A DNA stretch of 64,000 nt from Hermatobates lingyangjiaoensis (taxonomy: Eukaryota; Arthropoda; Insecta; Hemiptera; Hermatobatidae): positions 1,152,501 to 1,216,500 of the forward strand of contig JAPFBL010000223.1 in assembly GCA_026182355.1 (NCBI GenBank). Reading direction: 5' to 3'. The notes below the pieces were generated by a model. The model worked only from the letters and a program-made list of their open reading frames with translations. It had not been told where the DNA came from and did no database searches. Positions 33,961 to 45,860 of this stretch are shown here, one piece after another (the first letter of the stretch is position 1; each line of letters starts with the position of its first letter). Both the position numbers and the translations under genes were made by a program.

Positions 33961-35005
33961 ATCAAAGCCGACGTTTCAGTTTATATATAAACTTTTATCG
34001 TAGATCTACACTACAAAATAAAGTAAAAAACATACAACAATCAAAAAGTATACAAATATCATGGAATACAATGTTACTATCCAAATAATATGGACTAAAA
34101 AGGAAGAAAACAGTGGTATGAATCGCTGAAAAAAAACTATGGACTATGAAATTAGTAGTTTCAAATGAATAAGTTTAGAAATGGGAAATTTATCATTCAG
34201 TAGACGTACTACATTTTAGTAACAATGTAATCGAAAGTTTTAATAACAAAAATCAATATCCGAACCAGAGTAAAAAATAGAAAAAAAAAGACTAGGATCT
34301 TGCAACAATATGTCAAAATAGTTTAAGGAAAAATAGATTTCATTGATATTCAGTTCATAAAATGATTACAGGTGCTCGGAAAATATTAATACAGCAATCT
34401 TGAGAAATGAGATTTTTTTGAAAGTGTAATTATGAAATGTCATTTTCATGAGGGTGACTAGTTTTTAGTGGCATTTCTAATAAGTGTTTGGTAAGTTACT
34501 CTTTATGTCAGATAGGGGTAAAGGATTAGTTAGCAAAGACTAACTTTTGTTGTAGGAAAACTTTTATTATTAAAGCAACTAAGTTCATATCAAAACTTAG
34601 TGAAACTTGTATAAATATCTTGATGAATTAAGTTTTAATGTATTTTGTGGTGGCAGTAAGTCCTAGTTTGTACTCACTGGTTAAAAGTAGTGATCAACAG
34701 TCACTAGTTTACAAAATTCAAACAGCTTTGTCGTATATCTTGGCTATTTGTAAGTAGTTCAATAGTTTTATGACTCTCAGCTAAATATATCAACTTATAT
34801 TCTTCTAATTAATGTCTAACGGCTTAATCGAGGAATTTAGTTAGGAGACTATCTGTGGTTTTTACGTTGATTTATTAGAATATTATTTTTTGCCTAGAAG
34901 GGGGGGGGGGGGCACTTGAGGATCTCCTACAAGGCTATACCTCTAACTCTGACTTACCAAGGATAAATTGCTTCTACCTAATGATCCTACATAAAAGGAC
35001 TGTAA
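33960..35005. other. Unassigned AT-rich stretch
   Basis: A GTTGAGG-free, ORF-poor region with one G run at 34902-34912. No gene recognised. Confidence 0.45.
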
Positions 35006-35009
35006 ATTT

Positions 35010-35337
35010 TGCCTACGTTAGGTTAGCCTGCAATATCAATAATAGAACACGCTTAGGAAGAATATTGCCACTCTGTGATAACACACAATGAAGATAGTTT
35101 CTACATTGGGAGTACTAAATTTTGCCTAACTCAAGTATATTTAGAGTATGGATCTTTAACGAACACCTGATATTGTACAGGCTTGTTCCAACAGCTTAAC
35201 GTCCTCTCTAAGAGATGACATACTCAACTTTATTTACCTCCCGCGTGAAAAATTCGAGAACCAGTGTGGTTATTGAACCCCGGACCTACCAGTCCAGAGG
35301 TGAGCAGGTTGCCACTGGCCTACTCTGGCCCTCTAAA
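35010..35337 (-). mobile_element. tRNA-derived SINE
   Basis: Reversed, the copy reads from 'gagggccagagtaggccagt' (A box area), through a B-box-like 'ggttcaataacc' and 'ctcgaatttttcacgc', to a tail ending 'gcaggctaacctaacg'. It is complete but diverged. Confidence 0.8.
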
Positions 35338-35342
35338 TTTTA

Positions 35343-35676
35343 AGTAGGTTAGGTTGCAGTGGCAGTCCCACAAAGGGACACACTTAGGCCGAGCATTGGC
35401 CCTTTGTGATACCATACAATGAATATTGATTCTACTATGGGTGGAAATATTGAGTCCAAAATTTTGCCTAACTCAAGTGTATTTAGAGTAGGAGTCGTTA
35501 ACGAGTACCTGACATCGTACAGGCTCGGGACTGACAGTTTAACGTCCTTCTCCGAGGGACAACGTGCTCAGATTTATTCACCTCCCGCGTGAATAAATCG
35601 AGGGCCAGGTGGGGATCGAATCCCGGTCCTATCAGCTCAGAGGCGAGCACGTAACCACTGAGCTAGCCTGACCGAC
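35343..35676 (-). mobile_element. tRNA-derived SINE, well preserved
   Basis: Reversed: 'gtcaggctagctcagtgg' (A box), B box 'gggattcgatcccc', 'cctcgatttattcacgcg', 'gtcagtcccgagcctgtacg', 'gactcaatatttcc', and a tail 'ccactgcaacctaacctac'. It is in the same direction as its two neighbours. Confidence 0.85.
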
Positions 35677-35689
35677 TAAATTTTAAGTA

Positions 35690-35872
35690 ACTCAAGTATT
35701 TGGGATAAAGAGCTGTAAGGTGCGGCTGAAAACATGCATGAGTGCAACCGACGGAATAACTTCTCAGACTGTCCGCCTTTCCCGTAGAAAAATCGTCACC
35801 ACAGTAAGAATCGAACCCGCACTTTACTAGTCCATAGATGAGTAACCAAGCCACTGTGCTACCCTAAACCGT
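35690..35872 (-). mobile_element. Second tRNA-like SINE type
   Basis: Reversed: 'ggtttagggtagcacagtgg' with a B box 'gggttcgattcttactg' and 'gcactcatgcatg'. The body differs from the main SINE family. It may be a separate family sharing only the tRNA-like head. Confidence 0.6.
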
Positions 35873-35884
35873 ACATTTATGACT

Positions 35885-36835
35885 GAGATACTTATAAACT
35901 ATTTTTCAGTGGAATTTTGCAAAAATAAACTCTACCTAACACTCAATTTAGAAAAAAATGGTTTATAAACTGTGGGCGGTGAATAATTATTTTGTACATG
36001 TATAAGTATACATAATTAAAAAAAAAATAGTTTTTGCAAGTTATAAATAATAACATGTTGAAGTCAAACATAGTATTATAGTGGAATCACGTTTCTCTTA
36101 CCACAGAATATATAACACTTAAATAATCATCAGATTCTTAAATTCTTTAAAGTTCAATATAATTTATTGTTTAGTCATAGTCAAAGCAGTTGTGACAATA
36201 GCTGTCTTGAAACACATGAATAGTAAATTTGATAACATTAATAACAAACACCAGGTAAGTTTAAGAAAACAGACTTTGTCTTCTTGGATTTTCTCTTCTC
36301 CTTGTCTCAATCTCTACCTCAATATGTTTATATATTTTTTTTATGATGCTGCTTTCTCTTATTTACCTTATTTTTTTAAAAAAAATTACAAATATTTTCA
36401 TAATTTTTTTTATCTTTTAATCTATTTTATTTATTTATATTTATAATTGTATTTTTACATTTTATTTATTTATTCATAATTTTGTTAGATATGGCAAAAA
36501 ACGTTGAATATTTTAAAACCAAATAGTTTGAAACTAATATTATTAAATAATGCATTATGATAATGTACACCTTGATGATGTCACTGTTCAGATTATCTTA
36601 ACGGCATTAGCTTGTTGGCAGAAACTTGGTAGAAGCTAGATGTGAATTTAATTCAAGGAAGCGGCTGGTTATTTGAAGTTAGCAGATAATCTTGTATATG
36701 TCCCTCTCAGAACCAAAGTGCGATGACTGAATCAACTATAGTGCGATTGTTATAACTACTACTATTATGATATTATACAAGGAAACTTTACTGCAATACT
36801 CATCTTGATTTGTTTTCTTAACCCAATAATCATAA
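35885..36835. other. Unassigned AT-rich stretch
   Basis: An 84-codon ORF at 36192-36446 is rich in Phe/Tyr because of poly-T composition and shows no domain. Confidence 0.5.
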
Positions 36836-36844
36836 GGTATAAAT

Positions 36845-37060
36845 TTTGTTGTTGTTGAGGGTTGAGGTCTTATGATTAAAACTACTTCTCTCGTCGAAGT
36901 TTCGACATACAACGATGTAATGCAGTTAAAGAATGAATGTTGAAAAAAAGGTTTGATTTATTAGCTCTGAAGAGGGCATAAATATATTTCGAAACGTCAG
37001 AAAGAGAAGTCGTTTCAATCATAAGACCTCAATCCTCAGCAAAAAAAAAAAAAAATGATA
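36845..37060. mobile_element. Inverted element with a hammerhead-like motif
   Basis: Ends are inverted: 'ttgaggtcttatgat' (36862) and 'atcataagacctcaa' (37018). The plus motif at 36960-37006 has CTGAAGA, extra G, a weak stem II (GG with TC), GAAA, ACGT, C, AG pairing CT. The reversed side near 36885-36925 keeps GTCGAAAC but has lost CTGA. The related host element at 48520-51690 carries the same 'gttgaggtctaatgat' end. Confidence 0.6.
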
Positions 37061-37066
37061 TTGTAG

Positions 37067-37216
37067 GGTAAAAAGCTAATTAAATGGTCTCCAAATATGA
37101 CATATGACTCCACATATGAAACTACGTATTCAAAGCGGGTTGTTTAAGCCATTAAATTTCTATTAATGGCCATTATGAAATCTGGAGACCATTTCATTAG
37201 CTTTTTACACTACAGT
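37067..37216. mobile_element. Small inverted-terminus element (~150 bp)
   Basis: Termini TGTAGGGTAAAAAGCTAAT and (reversed) TGTAGTGTAAAAAGCTAAT match over about 35 bases, including 'aaatggtctccaaat'. The ~80-bp interior has no ORF. No clear target duplication, so the class is uncertain. Confidence 0.65.
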
Positions 37217-37616
37217 GAGTAAATACTACATAATAACTGATTGCACCACGTTAGAATTAGAAAAATTGTATTATATTTACTGTAATAATTCAAAATTGTT
37301 CATAATTTTAAATTTATATTTATCAGGGATCAAATTGTACCATTTTAAGCGATAAATGCTCATTTTATTTTTATTAAATGCCTTATTAGATACAAAGTAA
37401 TTATAAGAAATGAGTGATATATGAATATACTCAGTTATTCTTTTGATCTTGACATTATTATGCGATTCTATTTCTAATGTTATAAATATATACATATATT
37501 TATATATTTTAGTTATAGCCCTACTTTGGAACAATTTAATTCAAATACAAGCCTGCTTGTATACAATTATACATTTTTTGCTTTTCTTAAAATTTTCTTG
37601 ATTTTGTTACAATTGT

Positions 37617-38590
37617 ATTCCTGTTTCTCTCTCACTTTCTCTTTCACTCTCTCTTCCTCTCACTCTCACTCTCTCTTTCACTCTCTCTCCCACTTTCTCT
37701 CTCACTCTATCTCTCACTCTCCCTCTTCACTCTCACTCTATCTTTCACTCTATCTCCCACCCTCCCTCTTCACTCTCTCACTATCACTCTCCCTCTCACT
37801 CTATCTCTCACCCTCCCTATTCACTCTCTCACTATCTCTCACTCTCCCTCTCACTCTATCTCTCACCCTCCCTCTTTACTCTCTCACTATCTATCACTCT
37901 CCCTCTTACTCTATCTCTCACCCTTCCTCTTCATGCTCTCACTAACTTTCACTCTATCTCTCACCCTCCCTCTTTACCCTCACTCTATCTCTCACTCTCC
38001 CTCTCACTCTATCTCTCATTCTCCCTCTTCACTCTCTCACTATCTATCACTCTTCCTCTCACTCTATCTCTCACTCTCCTTTTCACTCTATCTCCCACCC
38101 TCCCTCTTCACTCTCTCACTCTCACTCTCCCTCTCACTCTATCTCTCACCCTCCCTCTTCACTCTCTCACTATCTCTCACTCTCCCTCTCACTCTATCTT
38201 TCACCCTCTCTATTCACTCTCTCACTATCTCTCACTCTCCCTCTCACTCTATCTCTCACCCTTCCTCTTCATCTCTCACTACTCTCACTCTATCTCTCAC
38301 CTCTCCCTCTTCCACTCTATCTCTCACCTCCTCTCACTCTATCTACTCTCTCTACTTCAACTCTTCACTACTATCTCTCATCCTCTCACTCTCTCTCACT
38401 ACTCTTTTCACTCTATCTCTCACCCTCCCTCTTCACTATCTCACTATCTCTCACTCTATCTCTCACCCTCCCTCTTCACTCTCACTCTATCTCTCACTCT
38501 CCCTCTTCACTCTCTCACTATCTATCACTCTCCCTCTCACTCTATCTCTCACCCTCCCTCTTCACTCTCTCACTATCTCTAACTCTCAGA
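37617..38590. repeat. Polypyrimidine minisatellite (~970 bp)
   Basis: Nearly pure C/T on the plus strand, built from 'ctctcactctatctctcacc', 'ctccctcttcactctctcac' and 'tatctctcactctcc' units in variable order. The long serine/leucine-rich ORFs on it are artefacts. Such strand-biased DNA can form triplex structures. Confidence 0.93.
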
Positions 38591-38730
38591 GATATTGTTT
38601 GGCAGGAATACATCTTAATTCATATGTATCTGCGTGATTTTCACGTTTCCTGTATCCGTTCTTATAATTAAAGTGGCTCAGAAAGAGCTGCCAGTGAGAA
38701 AGTCGGTTTGCTGCGAGAGAAGGATTTCTT
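38586..38730 (-). pseudogene. Gypsy-type LTR retrotransposon RNase H end, fragment
   Basis: The minus frame reads SLAANRLSHWQLFLSHFNYK, then NGYRKRENHADTYELRCIP. This matches the end of Gypsy RNase H and the following linker (consensus '[34 protein letters not shown]'). Small indels have damaged the NADALSR part. About 46 codons remain; upstream residues in the same frame (38731-38870) are not recognisable. It is a relic bordering the minisatellite. Confidence 0.75.
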
Positions 38731-38739
38731 TTTAACCAG

Positions 38740-39270
38740 CGCCGAAATGTGGAGCAACCCAAGCATACATCAGAATAAGACTCTGATCCAGGATGGACAA
38801 CTTCTGATTTCAAAGTATAGAGTGGATTTATACATAGAAATCTCAAAGCACCGAATACAGACATGGTCACACCATGTACTAAGTAAGTACGTCAGAGAAA
38901 GCTGATGTCTTCTTACAGAGAATGTTACCAGAGGTTTGCAGAAAAACATGTTTGGCTGTAGTAAAGTTGAAGTCAAGCACTTTGATTGTTTCATAAGTGG
39001 ATTACATTGAGGCTATTATGACGTAATGAAGAACTTTGACATTTTAATTGCTTCAAATATGATAACTGTTTTATAAGCTTCTGTAGGTTTAATTATTAAC
39101 CTTATATATTAATACGTTAGTAACTACGTGTGTCAAGCTTTGTCATAATATTGATAGTTGGGTATGTCTAATTGCTGGAATACAACTACAAATCAAGGTC
39201 ATCATAATTAGACATCATAAGGTTCTTTAATTAGCATTAAATAGAGCATAACTTAATTAGTCTATTTTAT
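38740..39270. other. Unassigned stretch
   Basis: May include further decayed Gypsy sequence. No motif supports it. Confidence 0.35.
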
Positions 39271-39279
39271 GTATATACT

Positions 39280-39860
39280 TTTACTTTTTATACCTAAAAA
39301 TAGAACATTGCATAAAGGTAAGTTTGGTATTTTTTTTTTAAAATTACATTAATAAGAAAGGGAGTTTAGTGCCTTTATAAAAATTCCGAACATGCTTTTT
39401 AACGCTAAACTGATAACAATGAAATTTTGTAAAAAAAAATTGAACCTAAGATTAGCAGTTTATAAAAAAATTCATAAAATTATGATTGTTCCTTGGAGCA
39501 ATATGATATAAAAACTAAAATTTTGTTTTGCAATAATGAATCACATGCCCTACTGGTCGGTTTTTTTTGCATTTATTTACACTATTTACATTAACTAAGA
39601 AATGTTTTTTGCGAAAAAAAATTTTTATTTAGAGGTTTATTAAAACAAATTTTAAATGTTCTAATGATTTAACACAATATGTTAGAAGAATAAAATTGTT
39701 AAATGTAAAAAGTTAACCTCAGTCAAACAATTGTTTACTTGTATGGTTGATTGTCGAACAAGTGTTTGACTAATCAAGCAAAACATATGTTGGTTGTTAC
39801 GAGTTATTTTGTTAACTTATAGTAAAGTTAAGTTTTGGTCACTCCAGAGTTTTTATCAAA
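39280..39860 (+). mobile_element. Diverged copy of the unclassified inverted-terminus element
   Basis: Aligns loosely with 41281-42300: 'tttacattaactaagaaatg' corresponds to 'tttacattgacttagaaat', and the end 'ttatagtaaagttaagtttt' with 'ggtcactcc' corresponds to 42260-42290. No ORF. Confidence 0.5.
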
Positions 39861-39869
39861 GTTTTTATT

Positions 39870-40500
39870 CTTCTTCAAATTGAATATTTATGAGTAAGAC
39901 AGAACAGCGTTCGTTGGGTTAATGTTAATAATTAAAGACCAAATTAAGCTTAGCTTAAGGTAACATGAAATTCACTGTCAGTTGGCAAAGTTCGCTGAGT
40001 CAGCTAGTAATTAATTATTATGTTAAGTAATTTTCAATATTAGTAATGTAATATTTGTAAATATTTATTTAAATTGCTTTGAATTATATAGACATGTAAT
40101 ACATATCGAAATGCTTGCGTAACAAAGACAAATGAAACACATAGGATCACGCAACAACAAAACCATTCGATAAATCTGTTTTATTAGACTCAGAGGACCA
40201 AACGACTTGTATTCCCTCAGCCCGCTGTCAAAACATTAATCCAAACAGAACATAAGAATAGTATATTGCGAGTATTTTCAAAGAATGGAATCCTATAGGG
40301 TAAATTAAGAAGAAAATCAATGAATAAAAGTGAATTTCTGTTTGATATTTGGAATAAAAATTGATATCAATAATAAATTGCAATAATTCATGTTTAAATG
40401 TAATTAATTTCATAATTCGGGCTATCAGTGAAATAGAATTTACCCCAAAGTTTATAAAAGTATATGAATAAATATTATTATAGTTAACTGAAAAAATAAC
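39870..40500. other. Unassigned AT-rich stretch
   Basis: No recognisable gene or repeat. Confidence 0.45.
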
Positions 40501-40526
40501 ACATAAAGAACGAAAACACTTACTAG

Positions 40527-40562
40527 CATCAATATTCGAAAGAAAGTTCGTCCTCAGATAGA
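40527..40562 (-). ncRNA. Hammerhead-like motif, decayed (ATAT type)
   Basis: Minus strand: CTGAGGA, extra C, GAAC region with TTC, GAATATTG (one A of GAAA missing). It is most like the copies at 42862 and 43036. Confidence 0.5.
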
Positions 40563-40675
40563 GACTACAGAGTCTTCAGGGGAGAAGAACAGGTACGTTC
40601 GTTCAAGACGAAAGACAAATCTAAGCTTAAACGTCAGATATTTTTTTAATTTTTTGTAACCTTTTATATTGAATT

Positions 40676-42300
40676 TTTACTTTACTATAAGTAAAGTATA
40701 GTGATCGTGAAAAAATTCGATCTCGAGATTTTGACGGAATTACATGTTTTGAGGTCCCAGAAGTCGTTTTATGACGTTCTTACGATGATGTCTGTGTGTG
40801 TCTGGGTGGGTGGGTGCGTGTGTTAGCATTGCTTGTTACCACGCTACGGTCCAGAATCTTTGATGGATCAAGTTGATATTTTACACAAAAATGGGCCTCA
40901 TAAAGACGAAGATCCCTATTGTTTGGGAAGAATTATGCATGATGGGAAAGTCACTTTTTTTGCCAAAAACCGTTTTTTTTAAAACATTTATTTCTCCTAA
41001 ACTGATAACCCTAGAGTTTTGAAGTTTTGACATTATCTTTGAGGTTTCAATTGCAACAAACGAAAAATATATTCAGAATTTTAAAACAACGGGAAATATT
41101 TTTTTTTCAATAAAATGTAAAAATTTTGACTTATAATGCAATCTCAAACCTTGTGAGAGCGATACAAGCCATACTGTTTGATGGATCAAAATGAAACTAT
41201 GCCTAAAAATAAAACATTATGTGGAGAATGAGTTGAGATATTTCTTTTCAAAATTACATTCGCTAATGGGGCGTTACAGTACGATTTCTGTTTTCAGAAA
41301 ATGTTTTTTTTGACGCTAAACGGCTCATTAAAAAATAATGAAAATTTGACCAAAAATGGAACAAAAATTTAGCAATGAATAAAAAAAAAATCATGAAGTT
41401 TCAATTACGGGAAAGAGCAATAACGATATAAAAACTCTTTGTTTATCCTAGACTAAGAGATCACCTGCTATACTTGTCGAATTTGTTGTATTTTTTTACA
41501 TTGTTTACATTGACTTAGAAATTTTTTGAGCGAATCCACTGAGATAAAATTGATTTTATAAAGGAACAGTTTAAATTGTTTATTGAATTATATGAGATGT
41601 AAGAGGAATAATATTGTGCAGGTAAATGATAACACTCATTAAAAAAAATTCGTATATATGTTATTTGACAAAGGGGAAGGAAAATGATCTTATTAAATAC
41701 TAAGAAGCCATAAAATTCCCAGTATAATAATTCTGTTAAAAACCAAAAATGTAAAAGATAATTCAAAATATAAATCTTTCGTTTAGAGATTAATAACTAT
41801 ATTTATCGTACATCTTTAATTAACAGATCACCTTAAAACAACATTTTCTTCGCTGTTTAAGATGTTTTTCAGAGAAAAAAAGGGTATTTTACTGTTTCAA
41901 ATTTAAAAATTTTACATTAATATTCAATGTAGAAGGATGTCAAGTAAACGATGTAAGAAATCTACTGGCTATTTGAACAATAGCCATGTTCTCTTGTAGG
42001 ATTATATTTCGTTTCAAGAAATGTTCAAATTGGTTTTTCAAAAATGTTATTACTGCTGTAGTTATACTAATGAAATTATTTGCAAATAATAAATTATTTG
42101 TGATGTACAAAAATAAGCTTATAAATTGATATGTCCTTCAATCACTATCTGTACTAACTCACGAATGCAATGCTAATAATTATATCCCATTTAGATATTT
42201 ATGTTATGCTTAAATGATACGTTATGTTTTATATACTCAAGAAATTTGACATTGAGTTACTTATAGTAAAGTAGAGTGTAGGCCACTCCAGATTTTTTTT
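40676..42300 (+). mobile_element. Unclassified ~1.6-kb element with TTATAGTAAAGT termini
   Basis: The left end is 'ctttactataagtaaag' and the right end 'cttatagtaaagtagag' is its imperfect inverse, suggesting terminal inverted repeats of 15-20 bases. The left part is GT/GGGTGGG-rich (40795-40820) and contains 'ccagaatctttgatggatca'. The rest is T-rich and noncoding. Diverged copies at 1-215, 1580-1870, 10540-10905 and 39280-39860 show that it is a dispersed family. No transposase frame. Confidence 0.6.
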
Positions 42301-42608
42301 TTAATTTCTACCTTTATTATTATTTTTTTTATTTATTTTCAGTTTGTAGACGGCCCTTATAATTTCGTTTCTTATGCTTTTTTACTACCCTCTTCTCTTT
42401 TCTGTCGTCACTATCTCTTATACGGTACTCGTGCTCTTTGACGGTGGAGTGGTGTGTTTTACGCTGGATTAGCCTGTAGCCTGTAGTTCTATTTCTTAGC
42501 TTATTCTTAGTCAATTTTTCTTACCTCACTTAAACGGGGCACGCGTGTGACAACACTGTCACGGTCTCCAACCGTCGCTTCACAAGTGCGCTTGGTGTTC
42601 CTATCTCA

Positions 42609-42648
42609 ACTCTCCTGATGACGGTTCAACCGAAAATTAGAGACAGTA
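42609..42648 (+). ncRNA. Complete hammerhead-like ribozyme motif (AATT type)
   Basis: TCTC, CTGATGA (42615-42621), extra C, GGT with ACC around TCA, GAAA, self-complementary AATT, A at the cleavage position, then GAGA pairing TCTC. The core is intact. 'cagtaagtgtg' follows. Confidence 0.7.
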
Positions 42649-42693
42649 AGTGTGTTTGTTCCTTAATTTTGTGTTTGTGATTAAACGTGAAAC

Positions 42694-42738
<45 letters not shown>

Positions 42739-42861
42739 ATGAAAACGACATTCTCTTTGCTCTCGACTTCTTAGTTCCTTTTTTATTTGTCTCCTTTGCG
42801 ACAGCACTGCTTTAGCCCTCATTCAGTGAGTTCTTTAGTTGACTGTCGTCCCTCCGTCAAT

Positions 42862-42916
42862 TCACTTCTTCTCCTGAGGACGACCGCCATTACGGTCGAA
42901 ATATTGAAAAGTGAGT
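42862..42916 (+). ncRNA. Complete hammerhead-like ribozyme motif (ATAT type)
   Basis: CTGAGGA (42874-42880), extra C, a five-pair stem II GACCG with CGGTC around CCATTA, GAAA, ATAT, U, then GA-AAG pairing CTT-TC with one mismatch at the third position. The core is intact. Confidence 0.7.
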
Positions 42917-43035
42917 CTTTGTTGTGTTTCAGTTTATGTGTCACTGCTTATTTTAATTGGTATATATATATATATGATTCGCGCTCCGTTCTTCGACGTG
43001 GGGAGATCTCTCTCACTTCGTCCTCTCTACTAGTC

Positions 43036-43076
43036 TACTCTCCTGATGACGAACAACAGTTCGAAATATTGAATTC
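43036..43076 (+). ncRNA. Hammerhead-like ribozyme motif (ATAT type)
   Basis: CTGATGA (43043-43049), extra C, GAAC with GTTC around AACA, GAAA, ATAT, U. Stem I is weak beyond GA/TC. 'ctgtaagtttt' follows. Confidence 0.65.
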
Positions 43077-43132
43077 TGTAAGTTTTCTTTGTATTCTCTT
43101 TTCTGTGTCGTGCTTTGTGTAATTTAAAGTTA

Positions 43133-43164
<32 letters not shown>

Positions 43165-43179
43165 GGTAGATCGAAGAAG

Positions 43180-43725
43180 AGTTGGTTGAACTGTCCGGGC
43201 AACAGACTGACCTAGCTTTTTAACACATCTCTTTAACTTTATTATTTATAGATATTTATAAACATATACCTTAAAACATGGTTTTTGGATAATATTTTTT
43301 TACATTCCTCTACTTTCAAACATTCAACATTTGCACACACTTTCAGGAACCCGATTCTGTGCAAAACTGTAACTGTACTTCATGTTTTTGATTCAATAAA
43401 ACCAAACATTTTTTTCTATTTTATTAAATTTCTATATAAAGTAATAATGATTCTCTCAAATTATGACCTTTTGTCAAAAAAAATTACCAACAAAAATAAT
43501 TAAGCAAACTTTGTCATATCTTTTAACGTCTATCTCTTTAATTATATTTAATGATCATTATTTATGTAAATTTCAATAAAAGTCTAATTTTTTTATTTTT
43601 GTTTATATGTTTGATTATCTATTGGAAATTTTATTTTGCCTAATCATAGAATACACAATATGTTAATCATACCTTTTATTTTTTTAGGCTAAAGAAGTTA
43701 ATGAAATAGTTTCGAAATATAGAAA
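43180..43725. other. Unassigned AT-rich stretch
   Basis: A 72-codon ORF at 43285-43503 has no recognisable domain. Confidence 0.45.
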
Positions 43726-43730
43726 TTTAA

Positions 43731-43785
43731 TAATAGATACAACGCGTTTCGAAAAGGTAGTGTTCTTCTTCAGGCATCTTAGAAT
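43731..43785 (-). ncRNA. Complete hammerhead-like ribozyme motif (ACGCGT type)
   Basis: Minus strand: AGATGC, CTGAAGA (43767-43773 reversed), extra A, GAA with TTC at the base of stem II, GAAA, self-complementary ACGCGT, U, then GTATCT pairing AGATGC over six positions. All core bases are intact, but the upper stem II is mismatched. Its mirror partner is not found nearby. Confidence 0.65.
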
Positions 43786-43799
43786 TAAAAAGGGCTAGT

Positions 43800-44870
43800 C
43801 GGGCCCTAGCAATCAAACATTTTATTTTTATTAAATAGCATTCATTCAAAAGGAATATACCTTTCATGCGTAATTATTAAATTGTTTTTATAATTGTTAA
43901 AATATAGGTATAATGTAAATGTGCATATTTAATAAAATTAATTGCATTGTTTATTATGTTTTGTTGATTTACAGTAAAGGTAAGTGTTAAGTGAGGGAGT
44001 TATTTGCTAATGTGTGTTGTTAGATTGCTAGAAATAAGGTAAAATAGCCTACAGGGACTGGATGGGTTTTATGTTCCAAGATAAAGAAGAAATTGCAGCC
44101 GTGAAGGATGGTATTTGAAGTTATTCCAGCCACTTGTTGCTCCGAAGGAGACATTGTCTTGTTTTGGCGACGCTTTCACAGCATGGCTCTTTCCCTTTAA
44201 ATAACTTACCCCTATCTGAACGTGTTTTCATTTAGAAATCTTTTTAGACATTCCTCAAAATGAATTCATTATAAAAGTATTTCACGCCTTCATAAGATTC
44301 AAATATGTTGATTTAACACCAAATACTTCTGATGATCAAATACAAAAGCCGTCAAACTTTGAATAGACTTAAGCTTTAATTATATTTTAATTCAATGAGT
44401 ATTTTCCTTGAAAAGCTTAGTCATATCAAATAAGAAATTAATTTATTTTCTGCATAAAATTAATAAAGGAATTAATCTATTAAACGTTTTTAGAGGACTA
44501 TCATGCTTTAGTATCTACAACTTTTATTATCTTATTGAAAATTTCTCTCGATTATGACGCTGTTGAAATTATTTACATCTCTTGTACCAGATTTTTTTAT
44601 GAGTTTTTATGTTCTTTTCTGTAAAATGATATATTCTAGACATAAATAAACGATCTGAAGCTTTACACTACATGTTATTAAAGGGTAAATACAGTTAAAC
44701 TGTAAGAACAGAAGTTTTAGTTTTTATATAAACTTACCGTTACCTTGATTCTGGTTAACTTTATTGTTCTCTGATGATATAAATAGAAAGGGCTCCGATT
44801 ATTCATTTATTTCTATTTTCTTTGTTCTTTGAGGTTTTTCCTACATTAAATTGCATCCACTGTTATTCTA
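43800..44870. other. Unassigned AT-rich stretch
   Basis: No supported gene or repeat; slightly GC-richer around 44090-44210. Confidence 0.45.
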
Positions 44871-44876
44871 GAATTG

Positions 44877-44878
<2 letters not shown>

Positions 44879-44933
<55 letters not shown>

Positions 44934-45231
44934 ATAAACTAGAATCACAAAAAGTACACATATAAAAGATATCACAAAACTCAATAGGATATTTTCATTG
45001 CCAATGTCATCAGGAAATAAGTCGCTCCGAAGACAGACATTGACTAAAGAGGTCTCCTTGTCGTCGGGGGAGACCACTTAAGTCTTTATGTCTTCGGAGT
45101 GACTTACATCTATCTTCCTGATAACATTGGCAATCCAAAAATCGTATTCAGTTTCTATGATTTCTTTTATATGTGTTCTTTATCTGATTATATTTTATTT
45201 AGTTCGTGGAACCGTTTCATTAATTGGTTTC

Positions 45232-45275
<44 letters not shown>
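44879..45275. mobile_element. Palindromic element with a hammerhead-like pair between (TA)n tracts
   Basis: The minus motif 44986-45018 has CTGATGA, extra C, ATT with AAT, GAAAATATC. The plus partner at about 45110-45150 has CTGATAA and a broken GAAA. The centre is inverted: 'agtcgctccgaagacag' against 'atgtcttcggagtgact'. Outer arms 'aaagtacacatataaaag' and 'ttttatatgtgttcttt' also mirror. (TA)n at both edges. Confidence 0.7.
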
Positions 45276-45409
45276 ATACATTTTTTCGTTGGAATACGAT
45301 CCAAAACGGACAAATATAGTTCACTTATTGTGGTTTCATCATTGATCGTTTATCACGAGTTTAAATTTTACCGTATGTTTATATAAATTTTTTAAACTCG
45401 TATTTACAT

Positions 45410-45860
45410 ATAATAAAATATATATATATATTATAAAAAGTTTCAATCGTTTTTTTGAAATCTTTTTACCGAATTTAATATATATAACTAATATATATAT
45501 GATATATATTATATATTATATATCGGTAAAAAGATTTCACACAAACACGTGAAATAACAATCAATGATCAAACCACAATAAGAAATGGGAAAACAAGACT
45601 AAGATCTTTCAACCATAACAAGCGGTCTTCGTCAGAGTCAAAAACCCAACTGAAAACATCTGGTGAGGGGTTGAGAAGAGTGAAAAGTGTACAATGGAGG
45701 GAAGAAACCAACAGACTCAGTTGGGTTTTTGACTCTGACGAAGACCGCTTGTTACGGTTGAAAGATCTTAGTCTTGTTTTCCCATTTCTTATTGTGGTTT
45801 GATCATTGATTGTTATTTCACGTGTTTATGTGAAATCTTTTTATATATATATTTCTATAT
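45410..45860. mobile_element. Family-A hammerhead palindrome with loop insert
   Basis: Intact motifs at 45597-45639 (minus) and 45731-45773 (plus) are separated by a 90-bp loop that includes 'gtgaggggttgagaagagtg', a word related to the 2690-2980 element. Both outer tails are full length ('tttcacacaaacacgtgaaa' left, its inverse right), so this is the longest family-A copy. (TA)n borders both sides. Confidence 0.85.

Larger units (their letters stand above)
42480..43170 (+). mobile_element. Three successive same-strand hammerhead units
   Basis: Units at about 42500-42735, 42736-42970 and 42976-43165 each consist of a GC-richer leader ending in 'ctcctga', a hammerhead-like motif, a short T-rich tail beginning with a GT(A/G)AGT-like word, and a (TA)n tract. 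The motifs differ in stem sequences but keep the same layout, so they are divergent members or separate insertions into TA repeats. There is no coding content. Confidence 0.65.

Noticed and set aside
37526..38637. Long Ser/Leu/His-rich ORFs
   Set aside because: They translate the polypyrimidine minisatellite, and equivalent open frames exist in more than one register.
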